A DNA stretch of 14,171 bases, taken from assembly GCA_934636715.1 (NCBI GenBank), contig CAKUBE010000020.1, positions 1 through 14,171 on the forward strand, written 5' to 3'. The notes under the pieces were generated by a model. That model was not told where the DNA came from. It did no database searches and saw nothing but the letters and a program-made list of their open reading frames with translations. This DNA comes from an uncultured Arachnia sp. (GTDB lineage: Bacteria; Actinomycetota; Actinomycetes; Propionibacteriales; Propionibacteriaceae). The position numbers were made by a program, and so were the translations under genes. Numbering within the stretch: position 1 is the first letter of the stretch; each line of letters opens with the position of its first letter. This document shows positions 1 to 8,082 of the stretch, one piece after another.

Positions 1-1
1 C

Positions 2-622
2 GCGGGCAAGATCCTCGAGGACGCCGGCTACACCAAGGGCTCCGACGGCTTCTACGGCAAGGGCGGAAAGGCCATCGAGCTCGACCTCATCTCGGTCGAC
101 GGCTGGACCGACTACAACGACGCCGCCAAGCTGATCTCCGAGCAGGCCGCCGCCGCGGGCCTGAAGGTCAACGCCTCCACCGTGCAGTGGCAGGAGTTCT
201 CCGACGCCCGCCAGACCGGCAAGTTCGAGCTGATCATGGGCGGCGTCATCGGCACCTCCGTCGCCGATCCGTTCCAGATCTACCGCGACTGGTTCTCCGG
301 CTCGTACACCAACGAGGTCGGCAAGCAGCTCGACCCGGGCCACTGGAACTTCAGCCGCTACGACAACAAGATCGTCAACGACGCCGTCGACGCGGCCGCC
401 GCCACCAACGACGAGGCCGCGAAGAAGGCCGCCTACGCCACCATCCAGACCGAGATCGTGCGCGACCTCCCGTACATCCCGCTCGTGATCAACGCGACGC
501 AGACCTTCTACAACACCCGCGACTTCACCGGCTGGCCCACTGAGGACAACCTGTACGCCTTCCCGCCCTCGTGGGGCTCGGTGGCCGCGGGCTACGTCCT
601 GCAGCAGGTCACCCAGAAGTAG
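2..622 (+). CDS. ABC transporter substrate-binding protein, family 5 (C-terminal part)
   Basis: The frame is open from the first full codon and ends at TAG 620-622, giving 206 residues with no start inside the window. The N-terminal half, including any lipoprotein signal, is missing. The visible part matches the C-terminal lobe of family 5 (Dpp/Opp-type) extracytoplasmic binding proteins: an alternating Lys/Ala-rich helix region, a DLPYIPLVIN segment, and a GWPTEDNLYAFPP stretch near the end. As I recall, a GWP..DN.Y.xP motif is common in family 5 proteins that bind oligosaccharides such as cellobiose or chitobiose rather than peptides. Two permease and two ATPase genes follow directly, so this is the ligand receptor of that importer. 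The ligand itself cannot be read from the sequence; a beta-linked disaccharide is inferred from the GH4 gene downstream. Confidence 0.88.
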   Translation, partial: AGKILEDAGYTKGSDGFYGKGGKAIELDLISVDGWTDYNDAAKLISEQAAAAGLKVNASTVQWQEFSDARQTGKFELIMGGVIGTSVADPFQIYRDWFSGSYTNEVGKQLDPGHWNFSRYDNKIVNDAVDAAAATNDEAAKKAAYATIQTEIVRDLPYIPLVINATQTFYNTRDFTGWPTEDNLYAFPPSWGSVAAGYVLQQVTQK

Positions 623-659
623 TCGAGAGGAGTTCGGGGAAGCAGGAAGCGCACGTGAC

Positions 660-1655
660 ATGAAGTACTACCTCCGAAGGTTCGCCTTCTACGCGATCAC
701 CCTCTGGGTGGCAATCTCACTCAACTTCCTGCTTCCCCGGCTCATGCCGGGGAACCCGGCAGACATCCTGATCGCCAAGCTCCAGCAGCGCGGCGAGGTG
801 CCCCTGTCGACGATCAACAACATCCGGCTGCTGCTGGGCTCCAACGACGACGTCCCCTTGTGGGAGCAGTACGTCGGCTACTGGGGTCGGCTGCTGCAGG
901 GTGATCTGGGGATCTCCTTCAGCAAGTTCCCGGCGCCGGTCTCCGAGCTGATCGCGACGGCGCTGCCGTGGACGATCGTCCTCGTCGGCCTCGCCACCGT
1001 CATCTCCTTCATCCTGGGCGTCGGCATCGGCGCCTGGGTCGGCTGGAAGCGCGGCACCTGGCTCGACCACCTCGTTCCCGCGACGACGGTGCTGCAGTCG
1101 ATCCCCTACTTCTGGCTCGCGCTGATCATGATCTCCGTGTTCTCGGTGGGGCTCGGCATCTTTCCGATCATCGGCGGCTATGCCGTCTTCGATTTCCCGA
1201 AGGGGCCCGAATGGAGCTGGGCCTTCGTCGGCTCGGCCATCTGGCACGGCATCCTCCCGGCCCTCACCATCGTGCTGAGCTCCGTCGGCGGCTGGCTGCT
1301 CGGGATGCGCAACATGATGGTGTCCACCCTGGCGGAGGACTACATCGTCACCGCGGAGGCGAAGGGCCTCACGCCCCGCCGGATCCGCAACGCCTACGCC
1401 ACCCGCAACGCCGCCATCCCGTCGGTCGCCGGCTTCGCGATCACCCTCGGCTTCATCGTCGCCGGCTCGATCGTCATGGAGCAGGTCTTCACCTATCCCG
1501 GCATCGGCAAGCTGATGTTCACCGCCGTCCAGAACAACGACTACGCACTGATGCAGGGGGTCTTCCTCGTGATCACCCTCACCGTGCTCGCCGCCAACCT
1601 CTTCATGGATCTGGTCTACGGATTCATCGACCCGAGAGCTCGCCACAATGCCTGA
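660..1655 (+). CDS. Dpp/Opp-type ABC transporter permease (DppB-like)
   Basis: This 331-residue inner-membrane protein is full length for the DppB family. About six hydrophobic segments are visible, near residues 8-28, 100-126, 142-168, 193-215, 252-275 and 297-321. The EAA coupling loop that contacts the ATPase shows EAKGL at 233-237, followed by the family motif VMEQVFTYPGIG at 272-283 and the C-terminal YGFIDPR at 320-326. ATG 660 is chosen because AGGAAG at 644-649 lies at normal ribosome-binding distance. The gene follows the binding-protein gene by 37 bp and overlaps the next permease by 8 bp. It should form a heterodimeric channel with that permease. Family assignment is firm; the cargo is inferred from neighbours. 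Confidence 0.95.
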   Translation: MKYYLRRFAFYAITLWVAISLNFLLPRLMPGNPADILIAKLQQRGEVPLSTINNIRLLLGSNDDVPLWEQYVGYWGRLLQGDLGISFSKFPAPVSELIATALPWTIVLVGLATVISFILGVGIGAWVGWKRGTWLDHLVPATTVLQSIPYFWLALIMISVFSVGLGIFPIIGGYAVFDFPKGPEWSWAFVGSAIWHGILPALTIVLSSVGGWLLGMRNMMVSTLAEDYIVTAEAKGLTPRRIRNAYATRNAAIPSVAGFAITLGFIVAGSIVMEQVFTYPGIGKLMFTAVQNNDYALMQGVFLVITLTVLAANLFMDLVYGFIDPRARHNA

Positions 1656-2669
1656 CCTGCCTTCCGACGACGCGGCCGGCCAGCTCGCCGCCCCCGTCGA
1701 CACCGCCCCCGCCGCCGTCGACCCGGCAGAGGCCGAGCGCGAGGCCGCGCTCGCCGCCCGCCGCGGCATCCGCCAACTCCTGCCCACCATGTCGGTCAAG
1801 CTCGGCATCGGGCTAACGCTGGTGACCCTGATCGTCGCCTTCGGCGTGATCGCCCCCTTCTTCGTCCAGAACCCGCGGTTCAGCGGCAACCCGGCGCTGC
1901 AGCCGCCTGGCCTCGACCACCTGCTCGGCACCACGAAGCTCGGCTACGACGTCTTCGCGCAGCTGGCCCACGGCACGCGCGGCTCGCTGCTCGTCGGGAT
2001 CATCGCCGGCGGCCTCGCGCTCAGCCTGTCGGTGATCTTCGGCATCCTCGCCGGGTACGTCGGCGGCTGGTGGGACGAGGTGCTCTCGCTCTTCACCAAC
2101 ATCATGCTCGTCATCCCCGGCATCCCGCTCGCGATGGTGATCGCCACCTACTTCCCGTCCCGCAGCTGGCTGCTCGTTGCCTTCGTGCTCGGCATCACGA
2201 GCTGGGCGGGGTCGGCGGTCGTGCTGCGCGTCCAGGCCAGATCGCTCCGCTCCCGCGACTACGTCTCGGCGGCGAAGGTCGCCGGCGAGAAGCCGGCGCG
2301 GGTGATCCTCGTCGAGATCCTGCCCAACCTGCTGCCGCTGCTGACCGCCCAGTTCCTGTTCGCGATCATCTTCGCCATCCTCGGCGAGGCCGGCCTCTCC
2401 TACCTGGGCCTCGGCGCCACCGACTCCATCACCTGGGGCACCATCCTGAACGACGCCCAGAGCGGGCAGGCCCTCGGCACCCGCGCCTGGTGGTGGTTCG
2501 TTCCCCCGGGCATCATGATCGCGCTGCTCGGCGCCGGCCTCTCCCTGATCAACTTCGCGATCGACGAGATCATCAATCCCAAGCTGCGCCTCGCGCCGGA
2601 GAACGCCCGACGGGTCCGCCGGGCCGCGCGCGCCGGCCGCGGCATCGCGGGCACCGAAGGGGCCGTCGC

Positions 2670-2673
<4 letters not shown>
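1648..2673 (+). CDS. Dpp/Opp-type ABC transporter permease (DppC-like)
   Basis: This 341-residue partner permease starts at ATG 1648, inside the end of the previous gene. An Ala/Pro/Glu-rich cytoplasmic N-terminus of about 45 residues precedes the first membrane segment (about 53-73). The DppC-type motif LLGTTKLGYDVFAQL (92-106) leads into the transmembrane core. The EAA loop is around AAKVAGEK (208-215), ILGEAGLSYLGLG lies at 244-256, and the protein closes with NPKLR (310-314) and an Arg-rich tail. The TGA stop overlaps the ATG of the first ATPase gene (ATGA), which implies translational coupling. With the preceding permease it forms the membrane channel of the oligosaccharide importer. The family is clear and the transported substrate is inferred. 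Confidence 0.95.
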
Positions 2674-3520
<847 letters not shown>

Positions 3521-3524
<4 letters not shown>

Positions 3525-4354
3525 CGCTCGAGGCACGCCATCTCGTGAAGGACTTCCGCCTGCGCAGCGGGCTGAGGCTCTCCACGCTGCACGCGGTGAA
3601 GGACGCGTCCTTCACGCTGGAGCCCGGGCGCACGATCGCGCTGGTGGGCGAGTCCGGCAGCGGGAAGTCGACCATCGCGCGCATGATCGCGAAGCTCGAG
3701 AAGCCCACCCACGGCCAGATCCTGCTCGACGGCAAGCCGTCGGGCACGCGCGGGGCGGCGCTGTCCGCCTACCGCTCGGACGTCCAGATGGTGTTCCAGG
3801 ATCCCTTCGCCTCGCTCAACCCCTTCCACTCGATCGCCCACCACCTGGAGCGCCCGCTGCGCATCCACCACCCCACCATGACCCCGGTCCAGGTGCGGGC
3901 GCGGGTGCTGGAGCTGCTGGAGCGGGTCCGGCTCACACCGGCCGAGAAGATCGCCGAGCGACGGCCGCACGAGCTCTCCGGCGGGCAGCGGCAGCGCGTC
4001 GCGATCGCGCGGGCGCTGGCCCCCGGGGCGCGGTTCATCGTGGCGGACGAGCCGGTCTCGATGCTGGACGTGTCCATCCGGCTCGGCGTCCTGAACTTGC
4101 TCGCGGATCTGCAGCGGGCCGAGAATCTGGGCGTGCTCTACATCACCCACGATCTGGCGACCGCGCGCCACTTCAGCGACGAGATCCTGGTGATGTACCG
4201 CGGCGACATCGTCGAGCGGGGCCCTGCCGACGACGTCATCCTGAACCCGCAGCACGAGTACACCAAGACCCTGCTCTCGGCGGCTCCGGAACCCGAGAAC
4301 CTCGGCCGGCTGCGCGAGGACGTCCGCCGCGAACTCGCGGAGGCGGCGTCGTGA
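3521..4354 (+). CDS. Dpp/Opp-type ABC transporter ATP-binding protein (DppF-like)
   Basis: The second ATPase subunit of the importer has 277 residues. It shows Walker A GESGSGKST (43-51), Q-loop Gln93 in VFQDPFASLNP, signature LSGGQRQRV (152-160), Walker B FIVADEP (172-178) with D-loop SMLD, and switch His210 in ITHD. The Q-loop context VFQDPFASLNP is typical of the DppF/OppF side of the pair. A C-terminal QHEYTKTLLSAAPEP resembles the same region of the preceding ATPase, as expected for paralogous subunits. It lacks the longer C-terminal extension of many OppF proteins. The stop codon overlaps the GTG start of the ROK gene, so translation is probably coupled through the whole transporter block. 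Confidence 0.95.
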
Positions 4355-5529
4355 GCCTCGTCAGTCCGGGCACCCCGTCCTGGCTGCGCACCCACAACGA
4401 CCGCACCGCCTTCCAGCTGATGCTGCAGCACGGCGCGCTGAGCCGCTCCCAGCTGAGCGCGCTGTCCGGCATGTCCAAGCCGACCGCCGGGCAGATGATC
4501 TCCCGCCTGGAACAGGCCGGGCTGGTCGAGCCGGTCGGCGAGAACACGACGGCGCGAGGCCCCAACGCGGTGCTCTACGGCGTCCGCCGCGCCGCGATGA
4601 CCGGCGTCGCCGTCAACATCCTCGGCGACGCGATCGAGGCCACCGCCACCGACCCCGTCGGTACCACGCACCCGGTGGTGAGGATCCCGGTGGCCGCCGC
4701 CGGCCGGTCCCCCGAGTCCGATCTCCTCCTGGCGATCGACGCCGCCTGCGCCGCGGCGGCCATCGAGCCGGGCTCGGTGGGGGCCCTCGCGATCGGCGTG
4801 CAGGCCGCCTACGACCACGACGCCGACGCGCTCTCGTTCACCGACACCCTCCCCGACTGGCCGTTGACCGGTTCCCGGGCCCGCATCGAGGCGGCCACCG
4901 GCGCCACCGTCATCCTCGACAACGACGTCAACCTCGCCGCCGTCGCCGAGCGCGCGGTCGGCGCCGTCGACGCGGCGGGCTTCGCCTACCTGTGGCTGGG
5001 CGACGGCCTGGGCATGGGCCTCGACATCGGCGGCGCCATCCAGCGCGGCAGCACCGGCAGCGCCGGCGAGATCGGCTACCTGGAGGTGCCGAGGTCCGCC
5101 GCCGATCTCGCCCCGGACGCCGTCGACTTCACCGACCTGCTCGGCCGCGCGGCGATCGTCGCTCTCCTTGGCGGTCCCCCCGGCGGCTGCCTGGCCGACG
5201 TCCTGCCCGAGAGCCTCGCCGGCGTCCCCGCGCTCGACGACCTGGCCGCCCGGGTGTCGCTGCTCGTCGCGCCCGTGCTCGCCCTCTTCGACCCCGGCGT
5301 CGTCGTCCTCGGTGGCCCCACCGGGTTCGCCGGCGGCGCACCGCTGGCCGAGCGGGTGCAGCGGCGCCTGGACACGACCCCGAGCCTCCGCAACAACCTC
5401 GGCCCCTCCGGCCCGCGCGCCCTCATCGCCACCGCGGCGGTCGTCGACCAGCCGGTCCTCGCGGGAGCCAGCCATCTCCTGGTCGCCCACATCCAGGATC
5501 TGCTGGACCGGACCATCACCGTCGGCTGA
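4351..5529 (+). CDS. ROK-family transcriptional regulator, divergent
   Basis: This 392-residue protein begins at GTG 4351, which overlaps the preceding TGA (GTGA). The N-terminus is a winged helix-turn-helix (about 18-65) with LSRSQLSALSGMSKPTAGQ as the core helices and a wing ending near ARGPNAVLYGV. The remainder is a ROK (repressor/ORF/kinase) fold: NDVN at 191-194, then LGDGLGMGLDIGGAI (217-230) and GSAGEIGYL (236-244). Three usual features are altered. The N-terminal DxGxT phosphate loop is replaced by GVAVNILGDAIEA. The GEIGH His is Tyr243. The CxCGxxGCxE zinc motif is missing. It is therefore probably a sugar-sensing regulator, not a kinase. It most likely controls this operon in response to the imported sugar or its phosphate. 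Confidence 0.9.
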   Translation: MSLVSPGTPSWLRTHNDRTAFQLMLQHGALSRSQLSALSGMSKPTAGQMISRLEQAGLVEPVGENTTARGPNAVLYGVRRAAMTGVAVNILGDAIEATATDPVGTTHPVVRIPVAAAGRSPESDLLLAIDAACAAAAIEPGSVGALAIGVQAAYDHDADALSFTDTLPDWPLTGSRARIEAATGATVILDNDVNLAAVAERAVGAVDAAGFAYLWLGDGLGMGLDIGGAIQRGSTGSAGEIGYLEVPRSAADLAPDAVDFTDLLGRAAIVALLGGPPGGCLADVLPESLAGVPALDDLAARVSLLVAPVLALFDPGVVVLGGPTGFAGGAPLAERVQRRLDTTPSLRNNLGPSGPRALIATAAVVDQPVLAGASHLLVAHIQDLLDRTITVG

Positions 5530-5555
5530 GCCGCACCCCTTCGAGGAGAACCACC

Positions 5556-6815
5556 ATGAAGCTCGCCATCGTCGGCGGGGGCTCCACCTACACCCCCGAG
5601 CTGATCGACGGCTTCGCCCGCTACCGCGAGACCCTGCCGCTGGCCGAGATCGCGCTGATCGACCCTGACCCCCGCCGCCTCGACCTCGTGGGCGGCGTGG
5701 CGCGCCGGATGCTGGCCAGGGCGGGTCACCCGGGCCGGGTGGTCACGACGTCGGACCTCGTCGCGGGCGTGGAGGGCGCCGACGCCGTGCTGCTCCAGCT
5801 GCGGATCGGCGGCCAGGACGCCCGCGAGGCCGACGAGACGTGGCCGCGGCACGTCCACTGCATCGGCCAGGAGACGACGGGCCCGGGCGGCCTCGCGAAG
5901 GCGCTGCGCACGGTCCCCGTCGCGCTGTCGATCGCGGACACCGTGCGCGCGCACGCGGCCCCCGGGGCGTGGATCGTGGACTTCACCAACCCCGTCGGCA
6001 TCGTCACCCGCGCCCTGCTCGCCGAGGGCCACCGGGCCGTCGGGCTGTGCAACGTGGCGATCGGCTTCCAGCGCCGCTTCGCGAACCTGCTCGCCGTCGA
6101 CCCCGACGCCGTCGCCCTCGGCCATGTCGGCCTCAACCACCTCACCTGGGAGCAGTCCGTCACGGTCGACGGCCACGACGTGCTGCCCGGCCTGCTCCGG
6201 GACCGGCTCGTGGAGGTGAGCGAAGACGTCCACCTCGCGCCGGAGCTGCTCGCCCAGCTGGGTCTCGTGCCGTCCTACTATCTGCGCTACTACTACGCGC
6301 ACGACGAGGTGCTGGCCGAGCAGGGCGGCGAGTCCGCGCGCGCGGCCGAGGTGCGCGCCATCGAGCAGGAACTCCTGGGCCTCTACGCCGACCCGGCGGT
6401 GGACACGAAGCCGGAGGCGCTGTCGCGGCGCGGCGGCGCGTTCTACTCAGAGGCGGCCATCGAGCTGCTCGACCAGATGCGCGGCGGCTCTTCCCGGCCC
6501 CGCGTGGTGAACCTCCGCAACGACGGCGTGCTGCCCTTCCTCCCCGACGACCACGTCGTCGAGGTGCCCGCCACCTTCGACGGCACGCGCTTCGTCGCCG
6601 AGCCCGTCGCGCCGCTGGCCGACGACGTGCGCGGCCTGATCGCCGCCGTCGCCGGCTACGAACGGCTGGCCCTGGAGGCCGCGGTCCACGGCGGCCGCGA
6701 CCGGGTGCTGCGCGCGATGCGAGCGCATCCGCTGGTGCTCCAGCACGACCGCGCCGAGAGACTCACGGACCTGCTGCTGGCGGCCAACACGGCCTTCCTG
6801 CCGTGGGCGAGATGA
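5556..6815 (+). CDS. GH4 family 6-phospho-beta-glucosidase-like glycosidase
   Basis: This 419-residue cytoplasmic enzyme starts at ATG 5556 behind the ribosome-binding site GAGGAG (5543-5548). GH4 enzymes cleave glycosides by a redox mechanism using NAD and a divalent metal. The dinucleotide loop is GGGSTYTP (7-14). GQETTGPGGL (104-113) and FTNPVG (143-148) shape the active site. Cys165 in GLCNV and His195 in GLNHL match the metal ligands, and SYYLRYYY (240-247) carries the likely catalytic Tyr. NLRNDG (319-324) and VVEVP (334-338) are further family motifs. The sequence best fits the 6-phospho-beta-glucosidase branch (LicH/CelF/BglT type). No PTS gene is nearby; the following gene is a sugar kinase overlapping by 4 bp, so the phosphorylated substrate may be made after ABC import. 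Exact substrate is unknown. Confidence 0.92.
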   Translation: MKLAIVGGGSTYTPELIDGFARYRETLPLAEIALIDPDPRRLDLVGGVARRMLARAGHPGRVVTTSDLVAGVEGADAVLLQLRIGGQDAREADETWPRHVHCIGQETTGPGGLAKALRTVPVALSIADTVRAHAAPGAWIVDFTNPVGIVTRALLAEGHRAVGLCNVAIGFQRRFANLLAVDPDAVALGHVGLNHLTWEQSVTVDGHDVLPGLLRDRLVEVSEDVHLAPELLAQLGLVPSYYLRYYYAHDEVLAEQGGESARAAEVRAIEQELLGLYADPAVDTKPEALSRRGGAFYSEAAIELLDQMRGGSSRPRVVNLRNDGVLPFLPDDHVVEVPATFDGTRFVAEPVAPLADDVRGLIAAVAGYERLALEAAVHGGRDRVLRAMRAHPLVLQHDRAERLTDLLLAANTAFLPWAR

Positions 6816-7765
6816 GCGGCCTCGTCGTCGCTGTCGACGGCGGCGGGACGAAGACCGACGTGGTCGCGGTCTCCCTCGACGGCGAGGTGCGGCGCTGGCT
6901 GACGGGGCCCGGGTCGAGCCCGCACCTGGAGGGCCTCGAGAGGTCGGTCCAGACGGTGGACACGCTGGTTCGCCGCGTGATCGGCGACGCCGAGCCGCAG
7001 GGCGTCGACCTCTTCCTCTCCGGGCTGGACCTGCCGGTCGAGGAGGAGCGCTACCGCGACGCCCTCGCGGGCCTCTCCTGGAGCAGACAGGCCGTCGTCG
7101 AGAACGACCTGTTCGCGCTGCTGCGCTCCGGCACCGAGGAGCCCGACGCCATCGCCGTCGTCTGCGGCACCGGCGTCAACGCCATCGGTGTGCGCAGGGA
7201 CGGCGCCCGGGTGCGCTTCCCCTCGCTGGGCGAGCTCTCCGGAGACTGGGGAGGCGGCGCGGGCCTCGGCGGCGAGGCCCTGTGGCACGCCGCCCGCGAC
7301 GTCGACGGGCGCGGCCCCGCCACCCTGCTGACGACCACGATCTGCGACGCGCTCCGGGTGGCGTCCATCCCGCAGCTGATCGAGGACCTCCATCTCGGGC
7401 CGCGCCCCTCCTCCGAGCTCAGCACGCTGGCTCCCGTCGTGTTCGCGACGGCGGAGGCCGGCGACGCCGTCGCCCAGGCGCTGGTGGACCGGCAGGCCGA
7501 CGAGATCGTCGCCTACGTCCGGGCGATCACCGCGCGGCTGGGCGTGACCGCCGTCCCGATCGTGCTGGGCGGCGCCATCCTGAGGGCGGGCCACCGGAGG
7601 CTCGAGGAGCGGATCGCGGAGCGGGTCTCACAGGTCGCGCCGGGCAGCCGCATGGTGGTCCCGGTCACCTCCCCCATCACCGGCGCCGCGCTGCGCGCGC
7701 TGGAGCGCGCCCGCGCCTCGTCGACCGCGCTGAGGCGCGCCCGCGCCGCGCTCATCGGGCGCTGA
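6812..7765 (+). CDS. BadF/BadG/BcrA/BcrD-type sugar kinase (N-acetylglucosamine kinase-like)
   Basis: This 317-residue ASKHA-fold protein starts at ATG 6812, overlapping the GH4 stop. The phosphate-1 loop is DGGGTKT (9-15). VENDLFALL (96-104) holds the probable catalytic Asp99. The phosphate-2 motif is CGTGVNAIG (118-126), where GTGS is more usual. SGDWGGGAGLGGEAL (143-157) takes the place of the GDEGSG-type segment, and VLGGAIL near residue 251 is the adenosine motif. The family includes N-acetylglucosamine and glucosamine kinases as well as activators of radical dehydratases. No dehydratase is present and a GH4 glycosidase adjoins, so a sugar kinase is far more likely. It could phosphorylate the imported disaccharide before GH4 cleavage, or the free sugar released by it. 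It is the last gene of the operon. Confidence 0.85.
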   Translation: MSGLVVAVDGGGTKTDVVAVSLDGEVRRWLTGPGSSPHLEGLERSVQTVDTLVRRVIGDAEPQGVDLFLSGLDLPVEEERYRDALAGLSWSRQAVVENDLFALLRSGTEEPDAIAVVCGTGVNAIGVRRDGARVRFPSLGELSGDWGGGAGLGGEALWHAARDVDGRGPATLLTTTICDALRVASIPQLIEDLHLGPRPSSELSTLAPVVFATAEAGDAVAQALVDRQADEIVAYVRAITARLGVTAVPIVLGGAILRAGHRRLEERIAERVSQVAPGSRMVVPVTSPITGAALRALERARASSTALRRARAALIGR

Positions 7766-7803
7766 GAACAGTTCTGCCCCGGGCCGGCTAGCGCCATCCA
7801 GTC

Positions 7804-7813
7804 TTGCAACGTT
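7804..7813 (+). promoter_or_regulatory. Upstream auxiliary LacI-type operator candidate
   Basis: TTGCAACGTT is identical to the core of the operator at 8015-8024. Outside these ten bases the symmetry is poor, with the right half running into CTATTTT, so this would be a weaker auxiliary site. Centre-to-centre distance to the downstream site is 211 bp, close to 20 helical turns, which would suit DNA looping by a tetrameric LacI-family protein. Binding is inferred, not shown. Confidence 0.45.
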
Positions 7814-8012
7814 CTATTTTTCTGTGCGGATCTAGCTCGTTTGCGGCTCGGCTGAGCACCACCCGGAGCGGCCCGAATCGGTGAGTCGCTCGCATCCGGC
7901 TCGAGACGCCCACCCGTACACTCCTTATTGACAACGATGTTCATCGGGAATCGGGCCGTGGGAGCCGCGACGCGCAGGGCGCCGGAACTTTCCTTGGACA
8001 AACCCTGTACAT

Positions 8013-8030
8013 TATTGCAACGTTACGATA
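8013..8030 (+). promoter_or_regulatory. LacI-family operator candidate overlapping a -10 box
   Basis: The 18-bp site TATTGCAAC/GTTACGATA is an imperfect palindrome with 7 of 9 matching positions per half and a central CG, the usual design of LacI/GalR operators, where a hinge-helix Leu intercalates at the central step. TACGAT at 8024-8029 is a plausible -10 hexamer, although no good -35 lies 16-18 bp upstream. A repressor here would block transcription of the transporter operon. The LacI gene at 12838 is the obvious candidate to bind it. Confidence 0.6.
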
Positions 8031-8042
8031 CCGTCCTCTTGT

Positions 8043-8059
8043 CGCGCCACGGCGGCGCG
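8043..8059 (+). other. GC-rich leader hairpin before the transporter ATPase gene
   Basis: CGCGCC and GGCGCG form a perfect 6-bp stem with a 5-base loop, ending 11 bases before the AGGGAG ribosome-binding site (8071-8076). If transcription starts near 8036 this would lie in the 5' leader and could affect mRNA stability or translation. In GC-rich DNA such short stems are not rare, so its function is uncertain. Confidence 0.3.
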
Positions 8060-8082
8060 CACGTCATACAAGGGAGTTGACG

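Larger units (their letters stand above)
7766..8082 (+). promoter_or_regulatory. Regulatory intergenic region upstream of the CUT2 transporter operon
   Basis: This 317-bp stretch holds no convincing gene and is more AT-rich than its flanks around 7800-7825 and 7990-8035. It contains two TTGCAACGTT boxes, a possible -10 box inside the second, a TTGACA at 7928-7933 without a matching -10 at standard spacing, and a short hairpin before the ribosome-binding site. A T-run at 7817-7821 follows the end of region 1, but I could not find a strong stem before it, so no terminator is called. The interval separates the first operon from the transporter operon and must carry the promoter of the latter. 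Confidence 0.7.

Noticed and set aside
2070..2669. N-terminal extension of the first ATPase upstream of ATG 2670
   Set aside because: The extension reads as Arg/Pro-rich shadow sequence of the overlapping permease gene, and ATG 2670 gives the standard N-terminus of the family with an ATGA overlap.
4138..6302. Long reverse-strand open frames opposite the ROK and GH4 genes
   Set aside because: Same antisense artefact of high GC; no domains, and the forward frames carry intact catalytic and DNA-binding motifs.
7765..7775. Palindrome AGAACAGTTCT just after the kinase stop, considered as a LexA-type box or terminator
   Set aside because: The spacing between GAAC and GTTC is one base rather than four, and the stem is too short and has no T-tract.
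7928..7933. TTGACA as the -35 box of the CUT2 operon promoter
   Set aside because: No acceptable -10 hexamer lies 16-19 bp downstream, and it is about 90 bp from the better -10 candidate.
8077..8082. TTG 8077 as start of the CUT2 ATPase gene
   Set aside because: The AGGGAG ribosome-binding site directly abuts the TTG, while it is 6 bases from ATG 8083.
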